DNA from: Hofstenia miamia
Lineage: Eukaryota > Xenacoelomorpha > Acoela
DNA length: 64,000 nucleotides
Direction: 5' to 3'
Assembly (NCBI GenBank): GCA_004352715.1
Contig: SCFE01000064.1
Coordinates: 752,831 to 816,830, forward strand
Made by a program: the position numbers and the translations under genes. Positions 10,750-20,345 of this stretch are shown here, one piece after another. The notes beneath the pieces are model-generated. The model was not told the DNA's origin. It did no database searches and worked only from the letters and a program-made list of their open reading frames with translations. Within the stretch, counting starts at the first letter, position 1. The number at the start of each line of letters is the position of its first letter.

Positions 10750-12995
10750 GTATGTCATTTTTTATGCAACATTTCAGCGATATCAGGAAAACGAGATATC
10801 AGTGTTTAGTTTACAAGAGACGATAAGTAAGTCTAAAAAATTGCATAAACCTTGCAGCTAAGTTAGAACTAAATCAATGCTACGGAAAGCAACGTCAAAA
10901 CTTATGTTATTTCAAAATTTGTTCTGCTTTTACAACATATAATTCAAATATGTATTTCTTTCGCATTTCAAAAATTAAGAAAAGAAATCAATTTCATCAA
11001 GACAATGAAGAAGTAAATCCCAAACTTTCAACTGGAATTTAATCATGTCTCATTACATGAATTTAGAAGTGATATCCGCACGATACTGAAACAGCAGATG
11101 GACGATCGGATAAAAACGGAGAAACGACAATTTATGGCAAAACTAACGGAAAGCAAAGAGTTTATTGAAAATGACAGAAAAGTCATCCAAGATGACATTG
11201 AAAGTCGACGAAACAAAATTGCTTTTTTGATGAAGTTTAGAGATGAGAACAAACGGGTATAATTTTTCCCATTTGAAATATAATTTAATATTCATGTACC
11301 CATTTGTCGAAAATTTGTTAAGTTCTTGATAAAATTTATAATTTTTCTCAGCGATGCCACGCTTCTTACTTGATATATTTTGTAATGAAATTTTGATTTT
11401 TGCTTGAAATACAACTATTACCTGAAACAATCTATGTACAAAATCACTGGAATATTTTAATAGCTAAGTATGCTAAAAAAATTTAACGTACTAATAATAA
11501 ATTATGTTGTTAACTACTGTAATAATCTGTGGTAGCCCTTTATATATATATATATTCTAAAAGGAAAACACATTGAACGTTTCGATTACATTATATAATC
11601 ACCATCAACAAATAATTTGCGGCAAAAATATTTTTACAATATATAAACTACACTAAAATTATAAAATGAAATCTAAAATAAATATTAATACTTAGGTGGA
11701 TTAATTTGTTTATTTAATAACTTTGTGTTGTAGATGTTGATAATTTCAATGGCTTCAGCAATTTTTGTATATTTTGTTCTTCTAATGATCTTAAAATTTA
11801 TATATATATATATATATACAAATTGTGTTTTATTACATTATAGAAAACTGTTTTCGAAATCAAAACTAGTTTAAGCTAACATCACCTATTATCTACCCTC
11901 CAAACGTCTGAATGATAAGTAGGCTTTCTTTCCAAACTAAGAGTTTTATTAGATTTCAATCAAATTAACTAGTCCCACGGAACTGTTACTACCTTAACCT
12001 TTAAAGATCTTTCAAGTTCTTATAAACTTTGTTAACGCGCCACCACAATTGAAAATTATTAACTTGAGTTTTTATAGCATAACATTGGAACTGTTCCTTT
12101 CAAATCAATATGAAATTATTGAAGATCGGCAATATAATGTTATTTTGAAGAATACTTTAAGCGGAGAAATTTTTAACTTTGAGAATTAATGGAATACAGA
12201 ATTGATTTTGAACTTTGAAAACAAAATTACCAAATCATGTACTCCAATGCACCTCTAATCAGAACCAAACTGATTTTTTATAATTATAGTGACATTTTTA
12301 AAAATTCTTATAAGAACTTGAAAGATCTTTATAGTTTAAGTTGGTAACAGTTCCTTGGTGTTAGTCGCAAATTGCGACTCAAATTTGGTAAAAATTACTT
12401 GAGCATAGAAGCTTTTTACCAAATTTCTAAATATTAAAGAAATTAGGGGTTTATTCAAGTTTCCAGCAACTGAAATACAATTTTCACCTAAAAACATCCC
12501 TGTAAATTATTATATGCTTCAGTGAAAACTTGATACTACCTCCACATATTGATGTCTTCAATCCCTTGAAAATAAACTATGATAATTTACCTTAACAGTA
12601 GGCCCATATATTAGCAAGGACTATAGCCTTGATATTAATGAAATTAAGTTCATGCAAATTATTAACAAGATCCAAAAAGGATTAAGAAACACGTACACTA
12701 TCATTTTCGATGTTATCTTTTAGATTAATTCTTAACATCTCAAAGTCTTTGCTAGATAAATGGACTTGGTAAATGTTGCAAATATTAGATAAAATGCTAA
12801 TTCTACTTACACGTTTGCTGCAATGAATAAAAATAAATTGGATTTAAGGTATATCGTAGAATTGTGTTACATTCTGTTCTTTAGCTAGCAATGGAAGCTA
12901 CACAACGACGACAGAAAGAAATTCTAGAAAGAAAGCAAGAAGAAAAGGAATTACTCAAATTTAATCCCTTTAACTGGTCCCATTCGATGCGATGA
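10508..12995 (+). CDS. Three-exon gene for a 180-residue, probably coiled-coil protein of unknown function
   Basis: Exons 10508-10749, 11067-11256 and 12885-12995 join in one frame. Donors are AG|GTATGT and GG|GTATAA; acceptors are ATTTAG|A and TTTAG|C. Lengths 242 + 190 + 111 give 180 codons plus stop. The start chosen is the ATG at 10508 with context AGGATGG; an in-frame ATG at 10466 is the alternative. The N-terminal third is rich in Pro, Arg and His (PRLTPRYHEVEGIRNLER). From about residue 80 the protein is strongly charged, rich in Lys, Glu, Gln and Arg, with long runs free of Pro and Gly, as expected for an extended helix or coiled coil. It ends LLKFNPFNWSHSMR. There is no signal peptide or membrane segment. 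A possible poly(A) signal AATAAA lies 34 bp after the stop. The composition resembles small ciliary or cytoskeletal proteins, but I do not recognise the family. Confidence 0.75.
11067..11256 (+). CDS. Coiled-coil gene, exon 2
   Basis: The acceptor GAATTTAG|A supplies the last base of an Arg codon. The exon then reads SDIRTILKQQMDDRIKTEK and continues as highly charged helix to DENKR, ending at GG|GTATAA in phase 0. Confidence 0.75.
11540..11815 (-). mobile_element. Penelope-like element 3' end in intron 2
   Basis: On the minus strand a frame from about 11,800 to the stop at 11,685-11,687 reads KIIRRTKYTKIAEAIEI and on to NKQINPPKY. It resembles the extreme C-terminus of Penelope endonuclease proteins and matches the layout of the tail at 4,560-4,690. 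A hammerhead-like core follows about 80 bp downstream. TA microsatellites bound the fragment on both sides (11,541-11,555 and 11,800-11,817). It lies antisense in the intron of the coiled-coil gene. Confidence 0.6.
11579..11608 (-). ncRNA. Hammerhead-ribozyme-like core (Penelope-associated)
   Basis: Read on the minus strand: UUGAUGG (core box, two changes from CUGAUGA), U, a GAUUA/UAAUC stem II with seven-base loop, then GAAAC and GUUC. The spacing fits a type I hammerhead with a very short stem III. Stem I pairing is poor, so this copy is probably decayed. Confidence 0.5.
11968..12365. mobile_element. MITE with long terminal inverted repeats in intron 2
   Basis: The left arm (from ACTAGTCCCACGGAACTG through AAAGATCTTTCAAGTTCTTATAA) is repeated as reverse complement at 12,305-12,365 with scattered mismatches. 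The arms are about 50-60 bp long and the element about 400 bp. There is no coding content. Target-site duplication is not clear, so no superfamily is assigned. Confidence 0.7.
12885..12995 (+). CDS. Coiled-coil gene, exon 3 (terminal)
   Basis: The acceptor GTTCTTTAG is followed in phase 0 by LAMEATQRRQKEILERKQEE and on to the TGA at 12993-12995. The charged helix gives way to the aromatic-containing C-terminus KFNPFNW. Confidence 0.75.
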   Translation, partial: LAMEATQRRQKEILERKQEEKELLKFNPFNWSHSMR

Positions 12996-13028
12996 AACAA
13001 TCTATTATTCAGATATTTATAAATTGTT

Positions 13029-13034
13029 AATAAA
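13029..13034 (+). terminator. Candidate poly(A) signal AATAAA for the coiled-coil gene
   Basis: The hexamer lies 34 bp after the stop codon. A second AATAAA is at 13113-13118. In AT-rich DNA the hexamer is common, so only its position argues for it. Confidence 0.35.
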
Positions 13035-13118
13035 GGAAGAATTATTAAAGTTTTGGTCATTGATTACTTTAAGGGCCCAGTCTTTTTAAATTGACATTTT
13101 TCTAAATTTAATAATAAA

Positions 13119-14639
13119 GTACCTCATTTAAAAACCATAGACCGATGCTTGGAATAATAACATTGACAGATTTAAACTGAAAACCTAACAGAAGAAGAAG
13201 ATATTTATAATTATAGAAAAACTTTTAAAAAACATGATAGTAACTTTTTTTGTTTTAAGAATCACAAACTGAAATTGCACTGTGTTATAGAATTTCTTCA
13301 AAAAATTATGCTTCCATATATTCACAAATCGTTTTTTTAATTCGAATAATGTCAAAGTTATTTTTGAATTATTCTAGTTTCTTGAATTTATTGATACATG
13401 ATTTTGATGTCCGATTGATTAATATCAATACCATTTCAAAACCTAGTAACAAATGCAATTTAGCATTTGATATGCTTAAATGACGAATGGATAGAACTAA
13501 TATCTACTAACAGTTAAAAAATGCTTTTAATTCGAATAATTATGCGTAAAATTTTATTCCAACAAAATATTTCCATCACGCGATGGCGTACGAAAATTCA
13601 TTTGTAAGATATCTGTATATTAATACATTTCATGACGATTATCGTGAATGGTTTCGCATTTCTCTAAGATTTCATTTATTCAAAAGATGTTATGCATAGA
13701 TTATGGGAAATTCGTTCTCTATGTGTTTTATTGACACATCTAATAATTATTTAATTAGTGTACAGCCTCGTGAAAAAATATTTTACCATATTTCTACGAA
13801 TGGTATCTGATTATAATTTACAGGTTATCGAGAAGTGCTCACTTGATTCATTTGATGTTAATTCCTCGTTTGCCATTTTAGGGAAATTATTTGTTTTTTA
13901 AATTGCTGACAATGTAACAATATTGCAATACAAATAAACCCAAAATAGATACATTTCTATACAAATTTGCCAGCAATACAATATTGCAATATTTTCCAAT
14001 GCACTGCAATACTTTAACCATCGATACTAGTTTTTTGAAAACTCCAATTTTATTCGAATAATTCACTTTTTTAACCAAGTGGTAATTTGCGAACTTACTG
14101 AAACTACGTTTGACTTTAGTTTCAAATTTGTGCGAACTGTGTTTACCCTGATTTAACTAGTGTCAGTTAAATCAGTGTAAATGTGTCTACGTATGTAAAC
14201 TTAAATCTAGCAATATGTGGCCATATCCTATGCTAGGGTTAACGTATACATATCAAATATATTTTAAATTGGGAAATATTTTTATTAATTGCATTGCAGT
14301 CTTCATAATAATTGTTTACTGTTATAGTGCTCAAGGAGTGCAATGCTAGATTTTCTTTGGGCATTGGAAAATAATTTTAAATGTTCCAAATTGGATTATC
14401 TCACCTTAATCTGATCATGGACTCCCATAATATCATGTTTATGTTTAATATTGCAAAAATGCGTTTTTATACAAAAAACTATTATTAATGCCAATATGCT
14501 GGTTATTTCAAATAAGCTAATCCAATAAACATAAAAACTGTCAGGCTAAGAATTCATTTATAAGAACACCTTACATTTTTAGTATGTCAAATATACGACG
14601 ATATTTCGCCAAAATGAATAGATTTGAATTAAAAATTGT
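13119..14639. other. Gene-free stretch
   Basis: No exon or element recognised. An imperfect CAATATTGCAATA-type repeat lies near 13,915-13,995. Confidence 0.45.
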
Positions 14640-15605
14640 AGTTGTTCTTGTTTTTTGTTGAACCATAAGACCATCCAAGGGCTTCAATTACTGTCCCAAT
14701 GCGTGACACAATATGGTCCTTATTCATCTGACACATCACCTGGATAATGGAGGCCTACGGAACTATGAGAGTTTTTCTTTCTCAAGATGTAGTAAGCCAT
14801 CAGATTCAATTCTCGCGATTTTGGGGTTCGCATATTGGGGGTTACATGTTCTTAGAAATTTTCTGATAACCATTCTTAGGTTACTAGGACCTTGTGAGAA
14901 GATGCTGAATCCTGCTGAAGCACATATGGACCTTCATTGGACAGATTATCTATCAAAGGTTTGACAACAGTTTGTAAAACGTCAACGTATCCAGCAGCAC
15001 TGATTCTAAGCCCCTGTGCGAAGATGTGCGGCGGCATGGCAAGACCCTCGCTACTCACAACTCCTAAGATCTAATGGATCTGCACATAACCAACATGTCA
15101 TTTCTTCTGTTAGACTTTTGATCCCAGTCAAAGTTTTTCGTCAGAGGATTTGGTGAGGATTTTTGATTTTGTTAAGTAACCGCTTCGAACGAAAAAAAAG
15201 TGCTTCCCCTGGTCTTCACAGACACAAATTGAGCTTTCCTTGTTTGGTATGTCTTGATATACGACAGTTCGTATCGTCCACTCGGCACATGCAGCTCCTT
15301 TCCAATATACCGAGATTCACATCCATAATGTTTTGAATAAGATGTATGAATTTTCGAGTTCTAATTGTGTTTGAACATTGGGAATATTTTTTTCTCTTTG
15401 ATGCAGGAGAAACGCTGCCGCCACTTCCTTCCAACTTAAACCTAGCCTTGTGTACAAATGATCTTGCAACACTCAGAAAATTGCTGAATTCCACATCACA
15501 GTGATTTGCTTTTATTGCAACTCTGACTACATGTAATTTTACTTCATGAGTTACCTTAAATGAAAAATTAATTTTACCAATGATATGAAAGCTTAATATC
15601 ATTAA
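14640..15605 (-). pseudogene. mariner-like transposase pseudogene
   Basis: The minus strand from about 15,600 reads most of a mariner-type transposase in pieces. An N-terminal helix-turn-helix region contains VAIKANHCDVEFSNFLSVAR and SNTIRTRKFIHLIQ. The first catalytic motif SDEK (about 15,135-15,145) has a frameshift and is followed by FDWDQKSNRRND. The MPPHIFAQGLRISAAGYVD segment follows, then the second motif QQDSASSHK (about 14,890). The third motif reads RELNLMAYY where PDLNPxDYY is expected, so the last acidic residues are lost. Stops and frameshifts show the gene is dead. It resembles the mariner-family transposases common in arthropods and other invertebrates. Terminal repeats were not located. 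Confidence 0.8.
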
Positions 15606-15889
15606 ATGTTCTCAAATATTAACAATTTGTCAATAAACTCATAAGCACACACTTAATTCAATTTTTACATGTTTCATTAGTGTAGCTTACCATTGCGTGT
15701 TTTGTTCTATAGAATTTGGAATTTGTTTTGTACAAAGCACAACATGTTATGTGGGGCATGGGAACTTACAATTTTGCTTGATACAAATAATTTGGTAGCT
15801 ATACAACGTCTTTATTTTCAAAATTCTTTGTAAACTATAGCTACCGTGATAAAATCACATGGAGATGAATTTTAAAAAAGATTCACCAG
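15606..15889. other. Non-coding spacer between two dead elements
   Basis: Nothing supported. Confidence 0.4.
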
Positions 15890-17010
15890 TACATAACATT
15901 TCAAATCAACAGTGTTTTCGGGAAGAGTACGGAAGGATGTAAACCAGCCCGATTCAGCGCTACCCTTCAGACCAGATAAAAATATATTATTACAGCCTGT
16001 AATACACGAATACTTGGATGTGTTCAAAGGACTTGGACATTATGGAGTTAAGTATGATGTTAAGCTGAAAACAAATGCTATACCTGTCATTAATCCTTCA
16101 AGAATCCCATTAACTATACTAGACAAATTAGAGAAGAAACTGTCAGAACTTGAAGAAAGCGAAGTCATCACAAGAGTTGAGGATACAGCGGAATGGATAC
16201 AGTCTTGTGATTGCTGAAGAAAAGAATTGATATGTACGCCTTACATTGAATTAAAAAAAACTCCTTTTCTATGCGAAAGCCACGTTATCCTCCATGCTCG
16301 TATTCGGCATTTCTCAATGAAAATTCAAAATTTGCGGTCATTGACTTATCTAATGTCTTCTGGCAAATTGAATTAACAACGCAATCAACACGCCTTTGTA
16401 CATTCAATACCCCCTTTGATCAATGTTATCGCATTCCAAATGGACTATGTTCCGCATCTGATAAATCATAGCAAATGATAGATATTCGGGGATATTGTCG
16501 ACGTTATTGTAGTTCATGATGGCATATGTATAGCTACTGATGAAAAACGGATCATGACGAAGTATTGCGAAATTTTTTCCGAAAAGAAAACAACATCAGA
16601 TTCAATCTAATTAAATTGCAATACATGAAACAATCAATGAAGTATATGCAATTCATTGTTGATTTTAATGGATTCCGTACTGATCCAGAAAAAACGACAG
16701 CTTATAATAAAAAAGAACTACAGCGATTTCTTCATAAAGGAAGCTTTTGGGCATTTGCAGGAAGAGTTCTAACCCAAAGGGAGCAAAACTATTCACAAAT
16801 AGAAAAGGAGTTACTTGCTGCAGTATATGGCTGCTCAAAATTCGAATACATTTATAGAACAAACTTCATTGCTCACTCAGGTCACAAACTACTAGAAGAG
16901 AGTCTTCCAAGAATGCAAAGACTATTTTTATCCTCTACAATGTATTCAGGACTCTTAATCCACTACCTTCCTGGAAAATACATGGTCGTTGCAGATACCT
17001 TGCATTAATA
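15890..17010 (+). pseudogene. Ty3/gypsy-type pol fragment: RT and RNase H, decayed
   Basis: In order on the plus strand: a pre-RT segment (EYLDVFKGLGHYG and LSELEESEVITRV, 16,005-16,180); an RT segment (FAVIDLSNVFWQIELT and TFNTPFDQCYRIPNGLCSA, 16,335-16,460); a weak remnant of the metal-binding region (VIVVHDGICIATDE, ~16,510-16,545); and an RNase H segment (VLTQREQNYSQIEKELLAAV, HSGHKLLEESLPRMQR and HYLPGKYMVVADTL, 16,765-17,008). Stops and frameshifts separate the parts and the canonical acidic pair in RT is not intact. There is no integrase or LTR alongside. It is an old retrotransposon copy. Confidence 0.8.
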
Positions 17011-17689
17011 AAGTATAATCACAGTGATTCACATTAAAAAAACCTGGAAAAAGACATATTATTTGTAATCATCAATTAATACAGCGCAATATAAATTCAA
17101 TCGATGCCCAGATGAAATACAAATTTAGGTTAAAAACTTTTTTTAATATTTAATGCAGGTAAAGTGCTTTGACCTGACATTCTGCTTATGAATATAAAGA
17201 TACATTGAAAGAGTACTCTGAGGTGGAAATCTCTTGATGAGCTTTAAAATGGTAACTTCGTGTTTAAAAGAATTAGCTAAAAAGATAGGCATATACATAA
17301 AGCGCTTATTTTTGGAAGAATTTATGGCTCATGTTAATTGAATACCAAGTTTTCTATAAAAAACATCTTAGATCAATAAATAGTATATTTGAATAATTTA
17401 GGTAACTCATTGTAAATGAATAGAAAAATTGAATTATCGCCCAGGGTGGTAGTTGCATTACTATCATTGACATACTTCTTTTACCTATGCCAATTTTCTA
17501 ATTACATTAATGTTTAATTCAAAATGTACTTTCAAGTCAAAAGTTCCTCCTAAACATTTGAAACTATCTGCAGTTCGAACCTAAGCATTATTTAGATTAT
17601 GAAATATCGTAATTAGTCGCAGTGGGTTGCAAAATACAAAATTCTAATTATTTTCAACTATAAGGAGCTTATGCATATTGAACTCCGTT
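17011..17689. other. Gene-free stretch between retroelement fragments
   Basis: No exon or element recognised. Confidence 0.4.
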
Positions 17690-17940
17690 GACAATTTATT
17701 GCTAAAAAAACAATTGCTAAATGCATCGATTTATTATCGTCCAATATGCACATATCATCGGCATATTGAATTAAATTACATTCAGTTAGCGTATGCATGT
17801 CGTTTACATATATCTTGAAAAGAAGGGGACCTAAATTGTCCCCTGAGGAACACCATTATCAAAAGGTAGCCAATCAGAAAATAGGTGTTTTACTTTAACT
17901 CTTTGAAATCTTATTGTTGTTAGGATCTTTAATAATTTTA
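17690..17940 (-). pseudogene. LINE reverse-transcriptase fragment
   Basis: On the minus strand from about 17,935: RFQRVKVKHLFSDWLPFDNG then VPQGTI, a frameshift in the GPLLF segment, YVNDMHTLTECNLIQ and YADDM. The VPQG motif and the YADD catalytic box place it in a non-LTR retrotransposon RT. A one-base shift and a stop make it dead. Confidence 0.75.
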
Positions 17941-17959
17941 GTAATAACATTAGAATATA

Positions 17960-18597
17960 TTAGATACATTTTGCTAGATAAGATAAGATAATCTATATTC
18001 ATTTGAATTTTTTACAAAATTTAATTTAAATTTTATTTGAATAGCGTCATTAACTACTAAGTACAGTAAAAAAATGAATAATAATAAAAATAAAAAAACA
18101 CTGGCTAAAAAAATACACTTACTACGGATAGTTTACTATTTTCGATTTATTCTATAGTCGTTATTATAAAATTTAAATCCTATCCAGCATCTACCTGATA
18201 TAAAGTTTTGTTTGAGAATTTATGATTTTAATTCTTTTTTGAATTTTTTAAGGTTGTCTATTATATTCATTTCTTTTGGCAATATATTCCAGTTATAAAT
18301 TGCAGTACAGATAAAGGATTGAATTCTCATGATGTTTTTATTAAATTTAACACGTGAGTAGTTTTTTGTTCGTTTATTTTGCTTCAGACAATCTGTCGAA
18401 AATGAAAACGATATCTCATTGTAGGGTGGTATTTTCTTTATGAATTTGAAGAAAAAAATAATAATATTGTAAATAATTAACTCTTGTGGAAAAAGAATAG
18501 ATTTAGAAATATATTCTTTTGTTTTAGAAGAGTTTTTATTACAAACATTTAATGCCCATTTTAGTTGAACTCGACTCTTTTTTAACATATGGCTGGG
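17960..18597 (-). mobile_element. LINE ORF2 C-terminus and 3' end with (TTATC)n tail
   Basis: A 122-codon frame (18220-18588) ends in FICTAIYNWNILPKEMNIID and FKKELKS. This is the usual C-terminal signature of LINE ORF2 proteins (NWNxLP followed by FKxxLK). About 230 bp downstream on the same strand is a short array of TTATC units (17,985-17,999), the kind of microsatellite tail that ends several LINE clades. A second, diverged copy of the C-terminus is at 18,792-19,035. Confidence 0.7.
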
Positions 18598-18790
18598 ATT
18601 AGTATATAAGATAATAGAAGACTAGACATAACTGGTATTTTTCTCCCTGCTCCACTACAACTGTTGTTGCTGCGCTGCGACGCTCGCTTGGTCGTATAAT
18701 ATTGTTGTGTAGCAATTCTTCTATTATTCTATTGTATTCTTCCTTCCTTTCTTTTGTTACTCTTCTGCTGTGGAGCGTTATCAGATTATC
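18598..18790 (-). mobile_element. Ty3/gypsy-type RT N-terminal fragment, cut by a gap
   Basis: The minus strand reads HSRRVTKERKEEYNRIIEEL, then LLHNNIIRPS, then a damaged valine- and lysine-poor stretch and LCLV. This matches the start of a gypsy-class RT, where RRVxxxxxxxxxxxIxELLxxGIIRPS precedes the catalytic domain. It stops at the single N at 18,791. Confidence 0.6.
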
Positions 18791-18791
18791 N
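18791..18791. other. Single-N assembly join
   Basis: One N joins a gypsy fragment to a second copy of the LINE C-terminus that also lies at 18,353-18,590. The true distance between the sides is unknown. Confidence 0.8.
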
Positions 18792-19060
18792 CGTGAGTAG
18801 TTTTTTGTTCGTTTATTTTGCTTCAGACAATCTGTCGAAAATGAAAACGATATCTCATTGTAGGGTGGTATTTTCTTTATGAATTTGAAGAAAAAAATAA
18901 TATTGTAAATAATTAACTCTTGTGGAAAAAGAATAGATTTGGAAATATAATCTTTTGTTTTAGAAGATTTTTTATTATAAACATTTAATGCTAATTTTAG
19001 TTGAACTCAAAGCTTTTTTAACATTTGGCTGTGTACATTAGTATATAAGATATTAGCATA
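18792..19060 (-). repeat. Second copy of LINE C-terminal segment
   Basis: Matches 18,353-18,600 at an offset of 439 with small indels and substitutions (for example a 3-base difference in the AATAATAAT run). It is therefore a separate copy or allele and not an exact contig overlap. Confidence 0.8.
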
Positions 19061-19099
19061 GTTTAAATTACTCATAACAAATTGCATGAAACATTTGAA

Positions 19100-19320
19100 T
19101 TACTGCAATTGGGGGTACCTGTTGGGAAACATGGGATATATTTCGAATACATACAGCCATTTCCTACTAGAAAAACCAATATAATCTTCACCAAAAGTGC
19201 ATATTATTTGATAAATTATATTTGACTTATTGGTTTCTTCAGTTGTGGATTTTAATTTCAATTTTGTTCTTAGTTTATTAAGTTTAATTAATCTCCTTAA
19301 AAACAACATTTCCATTATCC
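19100..19320 (-). mobile_element. Penelope-like endonuclease fragment
   Basis: The frame on the minus strand contains NIIYQIICTFGEDYIGFSSR, the GIY-YIG nuclease start with one Cys of the CxC changed to Phe. It resembles the fragment at 4,438-4,495 (CGEDYIGYGSR), so both come from one element family. It is truncated at both ends. Confidence 0.7.
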
Positions 19321-19960
19321 AACCATCCGATTCCAGTTGCTAATGCTTCAGTTCAAGGACATAGATTATGTGTGCTTACAATATTGATAACGCAATTCGA
19401 CTTAATCTATATTGAAATAACATTTTAAATATTTTTTTGTATGTTTCAACAACACTAGCTGCTTACAAATAAATAACGTTGCTGCTCCTTAACTAGTAAT
19501 TGATGCATGATAGATCCGGCATCTTATCAGGGTCATTTATAGTCTACAATTTGGATATAAAATATAATAACGTTAATCCTTCCGTTTAGCTATATACAGC
19601 CTTTTTCGAATTTGCTACCATATACAAACCGAATTCGATCGATAGCTAGCTAAGCGTGAACTTATGGAAAAACCCTATCCGTAGACTTAACTTAAATGCA
19701 TTTGACAATCGGGGACTCAAGCCTGTAATCCTTCTCGCCGTGTATCCCGACCGCTACTTTGCATGAAACACTTAGCTATGCATTTTAATATAAAATAAAC
19801 CGCAATAAATTAACTAGAGAATTCCGAAAAATTTTTTTATCACTGATTTCCTCTTTTATTTGATATTTATACTACTTTTTACAAAACATGTTTACTATAA
19901 TTATAGGTGTAAAACAAGTACTTGTCGCATATTAATAATTTTTGCTATGTAATTACTACA
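19321..19960. other. Non-coding stretch
   Basis: Nothing supported apart from short random frames. Confidence 0.4.
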
Positions 19961-20345
19961 TCATATTTTTTTACGAATCAAAGTTTTACAATTTTCAGCT
20001 ATCCAAGGTTTATTATATGAAGATTTGTTTGAACTTCTGGAAATTGAATTAGGGAAAAATTTTTTGAGATAATATTCGAAAATTTCTAAAAAAAATTTGT
20101 CAACATTGTAGTTGAATCTGTTGCAGTATACAGTGGAAGTCAATTTCTCAAGAATGCCATTTAAAATTATCTATATTATCAGTAGTATTTTCACAGGGTT
20201 TTATCCACTTATTAGAACTTTTCGTAGACCTATCACATTTAGAAAACAAAAGATTTAATGCAGTGGTCAGAAAAAGGGCATTCGAACGAATTAAAATTAT
20301 AAAATGCACTATTTGTTTCAGAAAGCACAATGTAATCAATTAAAG
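19961..20345 (-). pseudogene. LINE APE-type endonuclease C-terminus and linker
   Basis: From about 20,345 the minus strand reads STLIDYIVLSETNSAFYNF then PFSDHCIKSFVF, with the SDH box that closes APE-type endonuclease domains in LINE ORF2. A linker follows, ending YNKPWIAENCKTLIRKK, the usual PWxxxxLKxLIRKK stretch before the RT. One or two frameshifts break it. No RT follows directly. Confidence 0.7.

Noticed and set aside
14713-14964. 83-codon plus-strand frame
   Set aside because: It is the antisense shadow of the mariner transposase pseudogene.
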